Assembly: GCF_964204865.1 (NCBI RefSeq)
Contig: NC_135252.1
Coordinates: forward strand, 7,151,383 to 7,215,382
Source: Styela clava
Taxonomy: Eukaryota > Chordata > Ascidiacea > Stolidobranchia > Styelidae
Direction: 5' to 3'
DNA: 64,000 bases
The notes beneath the pieces are model-generated. The model did not search any database. It was not told the origin of the DNA and was given only the letters and a program-made list of their open reading frames with translations. Below are positions 37,301 to 49,900 of the stretch, in pieces; position 1 is the stretch's first letter; each line of letters starts with the position of its first letter. A program made the position numbers and the translations under genes.

Positions 37301-39294
37301 TCAACAACTGATGAAATTATTCAATCTCTGCTCCCCGTTGTCAGCAGATGATTATGAATATTTTCAGAATGCAATTGCAGATTCGATTGCTGATACTGTG
37401 CAATATAACAGGGATAATCGTGCATTCGAAGGTGCTACAGGTAAACTTGATTGTTTGAAGCAGGTTTTCAAACTGGTTTCTCAGCTCTGTTGAAGGCAGC
37501 AAGCAAAGTCCTTCACTGGGTAATATTAGCAATGAATACCAGTATATTAACCTGGAGTGCATCTAAAGGACTGTCTGCATGCTTTTTGTTTATCTTTTTT
37601 ATCACTAAAAGTTGCACATCAAATATCTAATGGAAACTCGTTAGAAACACAACTAGGTTTTTTTGTTGAGAAGTGAAGGTTGCAGAGTATTGTGAGTCTT
37701 TGGAATTTGACTATGAATCATGAAACTTTGATTGCTTGCTAAGCACAGTGCTTTGTTTGGATGGAAGTTGTGAAAAAAATCATTTCATAAAAATCACATC
37801 CAAAAAAAAACTGAACGCTAAGCAATTTCATATCGTTATTTTTTCCATTGCAGATGGGAATGTGACTATATCTGTATTGTGTGATCATATGACTGATCAA
37901 TCATTGGGAAGTGAGATTGAACGTTATGCAACAATCCCTTCCTTATTTGGGAATGCTGTCGACAGGAAGAGAGTGGTACGTTCCTGACTAATCATTAACT
38001 TGTGGAAATCTATTATTACCTATTCTATTGTGGTCATGTTGGAATGTCTGTGCAATGGACAATCATTTGTCATCTAAACTTATTTAATATTGATGAGTTA
38101 AAAAAATTGTCTCCATTTTCACACAATTTTCAATGGCCACATTGAAATGTTTGTGCCTCTTTATAAAATATTTCTGTTTAAATTTATATCTTATTTTTTG
38201 TACATTTATTGATGTACAAGCGCATTCAACTGTAGTATTTTCTGTACGGCATTTCACTATTTCAACATCAACTGTTGTTTTAAATCAAGTAATTAACATA
38301 TTACTTTCCGTTAGTTTTCCAGAAGATATAGAACCTACGGCAATGAAATGGATAAATGTTTTGATGCAAGTTATGCAAATTTTATTCAATCTATGAAAAC
38401 ACCTACGTTTGATGCAGGAAGAACCTGGACTTTTCAGGTTTGTTTTTATCTTTAAATCAAATGTAACCTGAAGTTATTTTTATTGTTGAGCGTAAAGTGT
38501 ACATATGGATCCATATTTGTCTCGTGAGTATATGCTTCACTGATAGAAGTTATTGGTCCCCTCACCCCCTTCCATGAAATGTTGCCTTGTTTCGTTTAGT
38601 TCAAAAATAATACAACAGACTGTGTTCTTCTGAACTTGTTTCTCCACGGAAAGTCTTCAACTTGTGTGGCTGTGAGCTCTCATTCCTTTACCTTATTTTT
38701 ATTTAACTTCCTCGTAGCCCTTTTTACTGATTGTCGGTGTGCAATCCTCAATCACAAGCCCTGCATATCACATGGAGCAGTTTATCAACATTTTGCTCTT
38801 TGTGGGTCAAAGGGAACTTACTTTGCATCCCCCTTTTTCAGACATGCACGGAATTTGGATGGTTTCAATCTACAGACAGTTCTAAGCAGCCATTCCGTGG
38901 ATTTCCTGTCGGTTTGTTCACTGACATATGCATCAAAGTGTTTGGATCATCCTTCAACCCTACAAACATCCAAAACAGCATTATGGAAACCAATGCAAAT
39001 TATGGGGCAAGGGATGTAGCAAGCCAAATTACAAATGCAGTTCTTTTTAATGGCGGGGTTGATCCATGGCATGCAATGTCATACACCACACCAACAGATT
39101 CTTCTCCTTACAGAAAAATAGTTGCCAGATTTGATAAGGCAAATTACACGGATCAAAGCCCGACTTTTCACACTCTTTTCGTACCTAGTTCAGCTCATTG
39201 TGCTATTATGTATCCTGATAAACCAGAGGATCCTCCTGAACTTCGTTATGCTCGAGCACAGGCGTCAAAATATGTAAAATCATGGCTTAAATGA
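34306..39294 (+). CDS. PRSS16: S28-family serine protease, PRSS16-like
   Basis: Endosomal or lysosomal serine exopeptidase family (thymus-specific serine protease and prolylcarboxypeptidase relatives). Exons: 34306-34419, 34810-34985, 35940-36145, 36727-36796, 37208-37440, 37854-37975, 38315-38437 and 38842-39294, totalling 498 residues plus stop. An N-terminal signal peptide (hydrophobic, ending about residue 24) is followed by [12 protein letters not shown]. The nucleophile Ser is in [13 protein letters not shown], the Asp in [10 protein letters not shown] and the His in [10 protein letters not shown], so the triad is complete. [15 protein letters not shown] and LQIGGEGPA are family landmarks. 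For exon 7, only the AG at 38313-38314 keeps the frame; the nearer AG at 38321-38322 would shift it. PRSS16 is closer than the prolylcarboxypeptidases by motif, but this is judged by eye. Confidence 0.92.
35127..35595. repeat. Fold-back element with arms of about 100 bp
   Basis: The left arm (GGGTCTCATGTAGTTTCGTA, AACCCCCACCTGACTACACC, AAAAATTACGTCA) is mirrored by the right arm (TGACGTAATTTTTGGATGG, GTCAGATGGGGGTTAGGATT, GAAACTACACGAGACCC). The loop is about 200 bp. It lies in intron 2 of the PRSS16-like gene. Confidence 0.8.
36241..36600. repeat. Diverged copy of the 35127 fold-back element
   Basis: Shares CTAACCCCCACCTGACTA on the left and CAGGTGGGGGTTAGGA on the right, plus interior matches (ACGCTCAAACGA, CCCGAAAT, GAGATCG). 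Borders are approximate. It is in the next intron of the same gene. Confidence 0.7.
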
Positions 39295-39510
39295 CACTCT
39301 GGTAGTGATGTCACTAGACTTCGAGTAAAAGTTTAAACAAATTTCCATCAGTGGCTTGTTTTTACCTCTTTACAAAATTGTGGCATCCTATTTAACTGCT
39401 CTATGGTATCTGACTTTTGCTACTAATACTTAACAATTTATTATTTTATCAAGTGCAATCATTAGATTTGTCACATTATATTGCCTTCGTACTCTACATT
39501 CTGCTTTATG

Positions 39511-39516
39511 AATAAA
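39511..39516 (+). terminator. Poly(A) signal of PRSS16-like gene
   Basis: AATAAA lies 217 bp after the stop codon, within ATGAATAAACTTTATAG. Confidence 0.6.
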
Positions 39517-40656
39517 CTTTATAGTCTGCTTGATGACTCTTTGGGTCTATGATGGGAGTGATTGAGTTTTATTTGCTTGCCAAATTCCATAACAGCCTAT
39601 TCTTTTCTTCTCAATTACTTCACCGATTGCTTTCAAATATTCAGATGACAGATGGAAGTGCATGCTTTCTTAACCTTGATTTGAAATTTTCTCAAACACT
39701 TCAATGGGGCCAGTCAAATTCATCCATCTTATAAAACTTAATTTAGCGGTTCTCAACCTTTTTCTTGTGAAGTTTGGCTCCAAAACGTGGATTTCACATT
39801 ATTGCATCACAACAACACAAGATCCGGATTTACATAAAAAAAAAAGGATTTACCAGCTAGCCAGATCAGAAGGCACATTTTCTCAGGGCTAATTTGGTTA
39901 TAATCACTGGTTATTTTCGTCATCGTGATATGATTATTTAAATCTATATATCGATTCACAAATCCACCATATCAGTATGTGTTAACATAATAAGTCTTGC
40001 CCCACGGAGACACATACAATTCATTTTCATTATCCGTGAAATTGTTTTTACTATTTGTTTTACTACATGAACATCTTGACGAGGCGTTGAGGAAAATATT
40101 TTACGGATCCGACCCTAGTTTAGTGACCTCTGGACTACAGTATATATTTGGTGTGGCTCATACTGCTAAGCATTGGGCATACGCTCGCCACCGCGTAGGG
40201 TAGTTCAGGTAACCTCCACCATGAAGTCCACGCTTCCGAAAAAACAAATACCTAACTAATCCCATACCCGACTTGGAATGGTAACCGGACGAAAGGCCAT
40301 GGTTCGCCATATGGTTAAGTCGTCTTACTCTCTCACAGGATAAATATGTAAATTCTATCCTATAGCACTAGTAGGCCCTGACCCTATCACTTGGAACAAA
40401 AAAATGAACAATCAATCCAACAAAAACTCTCGATTTATTTGTTGATAATGTTTTGTTCAACTCACGATAGAAAGATACAGAATATTAGTTGTCATCAATA
40501 TTAATGAATGATTCAATAACAGACATTTAAAGAAATAAAACAACAAGAATGATATAAATATTAAGAATAACATAGAATTAAAAAAATCTAAATTTAAACT
40601 ACATAAACTGCTGCATTACTTGCATTCCACACAAAAAGTGAAATTAGGTGGTAAAA

Positions 40657-40862
40657 TGGCGCTCCAAAGTATGTGTACCAATATGGAGGTAACTAATTTT
40701 CTTCGCCTACTTTACATCAAGTTGTGTAAAGGGACTGAAACCTATGGGCAGGGAGTTTATTCACTTGGCTAACACAGACATTCCCAGACTCGTAATAGAA
40801 CTAAAATAGGGAAAATGGTAATGAGATTATGGCCTAACCTGGTACACATACTACGGGAGTAC
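40657..40862. mobile_element. Fold-back MITE, GCGCTCC family
   Basis: Starts TGGCGCTCCAAAGTATGTGT and ends TACACATACTACGGGAGTAC. Shares its interior (CTACTTTACATCAAGTTGTG; CACTTGGCTAACACAGACA) with 41845-42060 and 61961-62162. Confidence 0.8.
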
Positions 40863-41844
40863 TGGTAAAATGATCAATACAAATTTGAGAATATATTAAA
40901 ATTCCTTCGTAATTGTGGCATGCCTCAAAATAGCATTTTAGCATTCTGAATGTTTATGTGACTTTCAACAATTTGTCAGAAAGGAATTTAAAATCATAAT
41001 GCTGTTGTTCTGAGAATGGAAACCGTAGTATAATTTCCCTCCCAAATCAGATAGATCACTTGTAACAACCAGTAAATAATACAAAACAATTTAAAATTGG
41101 AAAAAAGATTACAAATAAACAGAGGAACGGATATAATAAAAATAATCGACACTTTTTGCAGTCACAGGTAAAATTTAGTGACTTCAATTACTGCATCTGG
41201 CAACCTCAGTATTGCAGTCTTACTCTCTTTAAATAAGCCACAAGGAGAATTTTATTGATCAAAAATAATTTTCTTCTTGCCAAGAGTTGTAGGGTTGCCA
41301 TTTTTCAACCAGAAATCGCTTCATATGGAGGTGTTCAAATCAATTTTGACCTGAGATTATGACTGTTACTGCAAAATTTAACTAAAGCAGAATTGTTCCC
41401 ATTCTTTTCAAATAGTTCTAATGCTGCCTTTACAATGTTCAATATGCTGAATGAGTCAGTGCAGTAGTCCACCACCAAGCTTGTACCTTGAGGTAGGTAT
41501 ATGCTCCTTACTAGTATGGATAATGGTTAAATTTGGTTGGTATTCTGCATACCATGTTAGATTGGCCATATAATTAGTAAAATCCTCCATACAAAATTAC
41601 CACCAAGCAAAGCAGAAGCAATTTGTTTTCAAGATGAAAAGTAACTGATAAACAAATTGGATAAAAAAAGAGGACAATATTGTAATTTTGTTCTATTGCA
41701 GAGAAAATGAATGCCTTCAATTAGCCTAATAGCGGGGATGTTAAAACTGAATATTTGCCAATTTGAACTTTTGTGAAACAATGTTTTAAAGCCATCCTCA
41801 AAAAAGGAATTTTTGAAATATTCGTATATTTATAGAACATGAAT

Positions 41845-42060
41845 TGGCGCTCCAGAAGTGTGTGTACCAATAGGAAGGTAACTAATTTTTTTCGCCTACT
41901 TTACATCAAGTTGTGTAAAGGGACAGAAGCCTATGGGCAGAGGGTGTATTCACTTGGCTAGCACAGACAGTCCCCGAACTCGTAATAGAACTGAAATAAG
42001 GAAAATCAGAATAAAATTATGGCCTAACCCCAACCTGGTACACATACTACGGGAGTACCT
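41845..42060. mobile_element. Fold-back MITE, GCGCTCC family
   Basis: Starts GGCGCTCCAGAAGTGTGTGT and ends CACATACTACGGGAGTACC. Closely similar to the 40657 copy, 1.2 kb away and in the same orientation. Confidence 0.8.
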
Positions 42061-42670
42061 GTGAATTAATGATGCAAATATTTGATATAGACCTTGTTTC
42101 ATTTTCTGTTTCTACATATTCACAAATTGAATAAAGACCTAAACATCAGATGTCATATACTCAAATAAGTGATAATTCATTATCTTGGATATCACTAATT
42201 TCAAAATGCGATTCATTCTGGCATCCCCGCAAAATAGAGAGTGAAATTGGATCACGCATTACTATACCCATTTCACATAATGTGCACTTAATACCAAACA
42301 GAAAATATTTTCAAAATAGGGATTGTTGTTGGGATTAGAGTTGTATACCACATACAAAAAAAATTCAAATTTGGAAACATTGTGATAATATAAAGTCAAC
42401 ATCAAAATCAGGTAATTGAGCTCCACTAAAATTATGACAATATCAACCAATGAGTTGTTCTCTATCGGTATATCAATTTGAAATCAAATATAGAAAATCA
42501 GAGATCATTTTGATCGATTTGAACTGACAGATATTACCTGAATAAAGATATTCTAAAACGAATCTACAACTACAATAGTAAATATGATTGATCATTTAAC
42601 TTGTTTGTTTCATTATCATATACCACTTTTAATATTGTGATAATTTGCATTTGAAAAGCACTACTTAAAG

Positions 42671-43007
42671 CAGGGTTTCCCAAACTGGGGTCTGTGATGA
42701 CTGCACAGTCTGATCGATCTTTAATGATTGATTTAAATTAAAAAGCCATTGCATCTTTTTGGTTGAGCGTTGTGGACAAATGTTAATGTCAAAGAGTTTG
42801 CTCATCACAAAATGCTCCGAGAATCGATAAATTGGGTAATGAAAAGCAACCTCATCCATCACTTTAATGTCGTTTGTGTTGTTGTGTTGATGAAACATTA
42901 TCCTTCCTCATTGTTGGGCACAAAAATTGACACAGCATAGGATGGGGGGGCGTCAAAACTAAGATGCACAAATAAGGTCCGCAGCCAAGAAAGTTTGGGA
43001 AACCCTG
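42671..43007. mobile_element. hAT-type MITE
   Basis: Inverted ends CAGGGTTTCCCAAACT and AGTTTGGGAAACCCTG. The perfect 8-bp duplication ACTTAAAG is at 42663-42670 and 43008-43015. It is 337 bp. Confidence 0.92.
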
Positions 43008-43938
43008 ACTTAAAGTGTCAAAATAGTGCGACATTTAAATAAATTGATTTATTGGCCAGGAAGTGGAACTACAAATTATTTCGGTAACTTATTTTGAAAG
43101 AAATTGCTTCTCTTCCCTACTCAAATTTTGAGTATCCCAAGATAGAGAATGCTCAAAGGCTTTACTTGCTTATTTTTGATCAAAAATTTAACATGATTAT
43201 GAAATTTGTAGGCAGTGTAATACATAGACTACAATTCATCCATCAAAACATATTCCAATTTGAAATGAATTGGGTTGCCAAACATATAGGAATGTGATAA
43301 AATATAGGAATGTTTAGTAAAACATTGGCAAAAACAATGAAAGTGCTGTGAAAAGTCGACGGCATACCTGTATCTAGAGCAGAAGTGATGATAATAATCC
43401 CAAAAAGTAGAAATACAATAACATATTTTTGAATATTTCGAAAAAAGCAAAAAATTTGATTACTGCGGCTGCAAAGTAATTTGTTCTTTAAAAATGTATC
43501 AAAACTTTTTCTTACAAAATCGATCATTTTCCCCATAAAACTACATTTCATTTTGTACATTCACTTGTCAGATTTGAACAAAAAAATCATCATAGAACAC
43601 AATGAGGGGCTAAAGTTCTATAAAGGTGGCACAGGCAAGCCATACGTGAAACAATTTTAATGGACATCAGCAACTGAGCATCTATTTGAACAATGAAAAC
43701 TCTAACCATAAAAAGTAAATTTGTTTTTGTTATAGCATAGGAAGATTAATGAAGCAATAAGACTTGAAAAACTTTATCATAAAGTATCATAATATATTTT
43801 GGTTAAGAATTTTCGTCATTGGAACATTTTAATTTCCTCAGTGGTAAAGTTAGGTTATCTAACGATTAAGAAAGACTATAGGTTATTTTTTTTTAAAGTG
43901 CAACTGAAGGAAATTAAAATTCTATACAATAATAAGCA

Positions 43939-46900
43939 TCACAGTATAGTCAAGGATGATGGTTTTTCTTCTGAGATAGTTTTCATAGCTTCCCCAGATT
44001 GTGATATGTTAGCTGGAATTTGACTTTTGGTCAAATCTGAATTTTGAACAAATTCGTTTGAGTTTTTGCTATCACCATTTTTCTTACATGTGAAAAATTC
44101 TATCCCATTTAAAGGTGGATGTTCTTTGCTTGCCGTTGTTATGTTATTGGTAACGTCTGGACAAGATGTTGTAAAGTTACTAGAACTTGAATTGCACGGA
44201 ACCTCCTCACTACCTCTCAGATTATTATTATTAACGTTTTTGCTCTCTGTGACACTCGCTGAAGAAATTGAGTCTTTCTCCTCTGATTTACCTTGTTGCG
44301 AAGATGAGTCTGAACCAGAGCTCAATTCATCTCCTTGACCAGCGAGAGTAGAATCTCTACTCGCATCAGAGCAATTGGAGAGTTTTGAGTCTGATTTTCT
44401 GAGTACATGTTCTTTGATGGGGATTTTAGTGATATCCTCATCACCGATGAGTCCAGAATTGGATCCCGCTTCTCTCAAGTGAGTGAGTATGGTTGCTGCC
44501 TCTTTTTGAGCAGATTTTAGGATGTCGAGATGGCCTCTGATGACGCTACAATTCCACGCAAAATCCCACTCAGCGTTCCCACTGATACTTATTCCAGATG
44601 GTGTACGCTTTTTGTCTTTCTTTTTTTGTTTTTTGGAACTAGGACTTCCAGTTACGCGAGATGGATCAGAGAGAGCACTCGCCGTTACATTTAAAAGTGA
44701 AGGCAAATTCTGAAAAAGATAGTTTCAATGATATTAAAATATTATTACCGATGTTCATAGAAAGATAAATGTCTCACAACTACACCAAACAAGTTTAACT
44801 GACTCAGTATTTAACACGATGGTTTAACCATGTTGAAACAACAGTCCCATCGAGTCTTATTACATCAAGCCCCATTCACAACAAACTCAACAGTGTAATG
44901 AAAAGGGACAGCTTGAAAATCAAGCCCATTTTAACAACGTATTACTTTAAAAAATAACGATTTTTAGGTAAGAAATAAATGGAAAAATCCAAATTCCCAT
45001 TATAAATTTGGCAGTAACCAATGTAAATGGTTAGTTAAATGGACATTCCTATTACTTCACAAGAATTCAGAAAACTTCGCATTTGAAGATAATCAATAAT
45101 ATGAGACCGCATAGGCAGAATAGGCATTTCACATCCGGTACTAGTGATATAAAGGCCCAACTTAGCAGTGAATGTTATAAATAGACCGATTTCCCTAAAC
45201 AGATCAAAGCAAAAATGATCAAATAGATTTGTTAAACAATATTTTTCAACGAGATACACTCAAACAGGAATCGCCAAACTACGACCCGCCTAAGCATTTA
45301 TTGCCACCCCATGCGCTTGTGGAAAAGTGTGAAAATTATTTTTATGAACATAAACTGGTAATGAGTTACTTAGCTTTGTCAAATAAATTTGATATTTTAC
45401 GTGTTAAATTTTAACTGAAGGAATTAAGTGCTTTCCTCAATTGCAAGAAAAACTATATAATGAGATATATGAATGAATGAAAAAATTCTTACTTCATGAT
45501 ATTTGAGAGCTTCTTGATGAATAAGCGACAAAGATTCCTGACATTTGTTTGCATTATCGACAACATATCTGGCATCATTGACTAGGGATTGGAAACCTGC
45601 CAACACCTTTCTCCACATATCACTTGATGAAGGAGGCTGGGTTGCCAGATTATAAATTTCCATTGTGGGGCAGTTATTTTTAAAAACCATTTTAAGTGCA
45701 AATTTCCCTGAAGCATCGGTTTTTAAATTCAGGCTTTCCGACGATCCCCTGCTGGCGATTTTTGAGAAATTATTTTTGTCTCGCATTTTAGGAGTTCCTT
45801 GCGATCCGATTCCATTAACAGGAGAGTATGAGTTTGGATTTTGATCCAAACTCGCTTTTCTCGACAATTTCTTATTGCTGACGTTGTTTTGTTGCGATTC
45901 CAAATTTGCTCGAAGTGCAAGATTTCTGATGCATTGTTTTACTGAACTCAAAGCAGGAAGGCCACAAACCTCCTAAAATAATGAAAAAGGATCAGTTTTT
46001 TAATATTCCAGTATTATATTGGAATATTATATATTTGTTCAAGAGAATATGCTCAAAGCGATGTCACTCACACTGTCATAAAAGATGTCTCATAGCATAA
46101 TTATGGGCATCAATATTGAATTATCAATATATAAAGAAATTACAACAGCAACGACAAAATATACTATTAAATAACGATTACAAGCTCAGTTTGCTTTTAT
46201 ATTGTTACTTTTATTCATAACAATTTTCTTTAAAACTAGGATATTATGAAATTAACATAGACAAACCTTAAAAAAACATAGAGATTGATGTAAATTTTCC
46301 TTCATTTCACCAGCATCCCTGAGTGCAGGTGATGCAGTTTGGAACGTTTCGTCAATTTTTTTGACTCCGACAATTCGCATTGCTGCGGCACGTTCCCTCC
46401 TCGCTTGTTGTTGTTGCTGAGCTTTTTTGTTCTGTTTAAGTAGTGCTCCAGACGACGACGATCGTTTCTTCGATAATTTGAAAGACCCAGTTGAAATAGA
46501 CCCCGTGCTCGATGGTGGCATCGGCCCCGGACTGCTAACGGTATTTGGCATGTTGGGCATAGAATTGGAATGAGATAGTTGCATACTTCCGTCTGTTACT
46601 GCGATGTGAACGAATAATGTTGCATCGTCGAGTGGTTCATCAAATATAGATCGCAAACGTAGATGCCTATACCCAGGCCGTAGACATTCAAATGGAATGG
46701 TATATTGACCTGTTGGAAATAATAATCTGCTGTTTATAAATACATACAAACTATCCACGGTGTTGAAGAAGAATTCAGTTTGAACATAAATAAAAAATAA
46801 TGGAACTTAAGAAATAGAGAAAATAGCTTTTCTAAATTCAATATTTACTACGGTAGTTTAAATGTGAATTTGATTATTCCATAATATACACTTATATTAC

Positions 46901-49900
46901 ATTTTAAAAAACAAAATTTGTTTCATATACCAATTTACTTAAAAGATTTAGAACATTTAGCAATGTATATAAGTTGAATTGAAGTTGGAAATGAGGGAAA
47001 GTTATTAATCAGTTACGAACGTTACGGTTTTTAGAATTTAAATAAAGGCTTTCCGAGTAACACTTCACTTCAATACTTGCACATGAAGAAAATTTCTCAA
47101 ATAAAAATTTTAGATTTGAATATTGAATATAATTAATTCCAGATCGATACAAGTATTCAATTCATTTTTACATCCCAGGTCGCAAGTCATAAATCAAATA
47201 TGAACAGTATTATTTGCAAATGAAAATCCAACAAACGCTTTGGATTTCCGAAAAAGGAGAAATAAATCTTACCTATGAATTCATCCCCGATAAATTCATC
47301 ATCGAGAACGACAAAACGGACAAGAGCCAGATCAGGCACAGTTAAACGAAACTCGAACGATTCATCGAAAAGTGCTGTTGAATTTCCCGATCCACAATCA
47401 TGTGATGTTCTTGTACGCTGCTCGCTGCAATCTCCCATCATCCCGAAAAGTTCGATCAGAACATATGGATCGATTACATGACCTTTGGCACCTAAAACAG
47501 ATAGAAATATTACAACACCTAACTTAGCTACGGGAATGGCCAAAAACAAATAATCTACTTTTTTGAACACATTCTGAGATATTTTCGAATACATTCTAAA
47601 CTGGGTCGTGTTCAGCACAATAAATATATGAGTCAATGCATATTCAATGAGCTTGAATTGGGAATATGGGGAAGGTTGACTATCATACTAGTTTTCAGAA
47701 CTTAGAAGAACATCTTTCAGTCATACTGTGAGAAATTAATGTTTTAAAAAATGATAAATTTGTCTTTAAACTTCTAAATTATCCCTAAATATTCTGGACA
47801 TCTCTAAATTTGGCCAATATGACAATGATTAGATTGATGGATTATCTTGCTTCATTAAGTCCTAAAATATCAAACTAATGTACTAATTAACCTACTAACA
47901 CCAGAATGTAATGATTGATAAGATATTGCTATTCAGTCAACATTGTTAATGTCAGATACCATTTCATTGTATTTCTTTTTCATTATGGTAGACTAACGAG
48001 GTACATTCTATTCAAAATAAGTCACTATTTAATTTCACTAATAAAAAATAAGCAATGACAGTAAATAACATACCACCACCCCTTGGTTTGGGAAATTCTT
48101 GACCACTGATAATTCGTAGATGAAGAATTTTAGGTGCAACACTAGGTATGACATCGTTCTGTTGTGCACTGAAGTATGCGACCTACACATGAAAATAAAA
48201 ACACAAGGTTAAAATAGTTGGATTAGAGTAGTGACTGCTTTAACTTCAGCTCCTTCATTTCTTACTTAGTTTCCAGACCGAAGAGGAATTTAATCGTTCT
48301 AGAGGACGGATTTTTACTTCGCATATATTGGGTGCTCACAATAAACTATACAACCGCACAAATACCAGAATGCGAATTGCACGTTCGACTAATCCATTTA
48401 ATATGGTACAACAACCAAATAATAGAGATTTCATGAATAGCGAAGGTAGAATCAAGAGTTCCGAAATAGGCAAAGAGGGGAATGTTATAAAAAGGTTGTA
48501 AACCACTGTATTAGTAGATCTGTATGCATTGACTGCGAGGATGCTGTAGCATGAATCAAAACACCTACCGTGTTTCCCCGAAAATAAGACCAAGTTTTAT
48601 TTAAATTTTCTTTCGAAAAATAACTCTAGGGCTTATTTTTGGGGGATGTCTTTTATTTTCCTTTATCAAAAACAAAATTACAAAGTAGAGAATTACGAGA
48701 TTTTCAAATAAATAAAAAAGGGAAAACTGATATCCATTTACTATCCATAACACATTTTTATTTGAAATAATCCTTTAAAATGTGTAGGAGAGATTTCTTG
48801 CTATCGACTGGGTTCAGAAAAAATTTGTGTGTGTCGACTAGGTCCTATTTTATGGAAAACACGGTAAATTGAATGTTTCAAAGAATAGCACCACACTTCA
48901 TTTCATTCTATATGATGATGTATTGGTCTTGGCCAGATGAAATGTTGCAGAATCGAATTCATGGAAGTGTGATACAAGACTGTCAAACCCCATGAAATCA
49001 ATATTTATTAATTAACCTATGATAAAAAGTGAAAAAAATCATTACCTCTTCCCTCATTATCGTTGGTTTGAGAACATAACCACAACCACCATTCATTGCA
49101 AATCTGCCATCATTGATGTCCATCATCAAACCTTTAACAATGTGAAATATAACAAAAATGATTCTAGGATCACATGTACCAAATAAATTGAAGCAGATTC
49201 CTGCCCTAATTATTTTTTTTTTTCGTTTTTCATGGCTCTGTATTCTACAATGACTACCGAATGCAGTTCATCTCAATAATGATGTATATATAAACATACA
49301 GGGTGTCTATAAAGGCTCATTACAGTCCTAAAAAGCGCTGTGAAGAAAGAGATTTTCAATCTCAAATATTTATTTTTATCAGCCTAAAACTGTGTTGCTC
49401 AAGTAAGTAGAGTATTGATTCAGAGTATGTTGCCGTTTCAGTTTACAAAATCTTAGATTCAACCGATTTCCATGTATAAATAAAGTTGCACAAACTGAAA
49501 AAAATTCAATCTCCACATAGACCCTTGTTATAGAAGTTTTCGGCTGCTTGTCTAGAACCAATATCCAGAGTGAAGGTGTGCAAGTACCTAATTTAAAAAA
49601 CAAATAAGGATTGCATACCTGGAGTCTGATAATTGAGAGATGCAATTTGAACTCCACAATTCCAATAATCCTGTGGATTGAAATTACTTGAATCAACACG
49701 TACTGCACTTGGATGAACTCTGGTAAGAAATCTGAAAATATGGACAACAGCATTAACACTGAAAAGTATATATATATATATACAATAAATATTGAATATA
49801 AAAGCCACAGATCAGATAATATTGTTAAGTATGGGTTAGTCTGCAAAGTAATGATGCAATCAAAGTCGCAGATTGCGTTTGATTCTACTGTTTTGGGCAT

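Larger units (their letters stand above)
39517..43938. other. Intergenic region rich in MITEs; PLCL 3' UTR at right
   Basis: No gene was recognised on either strand. It includes a lone hAT-like end (AGCGGTTCTCAACCTTTTTC near 39743), two copies of the GCGCTCC fold-back family and one hAT MITE, listed separately. A TTTATT at 43048-43053 could be the minus-strand poly(A) signal for PLCL. Confidence 0.5.

Noticed and set aside
38636-39019. Open frame of 127 codons overlapping the last PRSS16-like exon
   Set aside because: A different frame from the S28 protease, which continues through this region with its catalytic Asp and His.
40080-40240. Possible second SINE family
   Set aside because: GGGTCGGATCCG on the minus strand looks like a B-box, but the spacing to any A-box is wrong and no second copy was found.
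45255-45320. hAT-like end CAGGAATCGCCAAACTACGA
   Set aside because: Resembles a hAT terminus but no partner end or duplication could be found, so no element is claimed.
49379-49900. Minus-strand open frame of 173 codons
   Set aside because: Only 49619-49731 is coding, in another frame (PLCL Y domain). The rest is intron.
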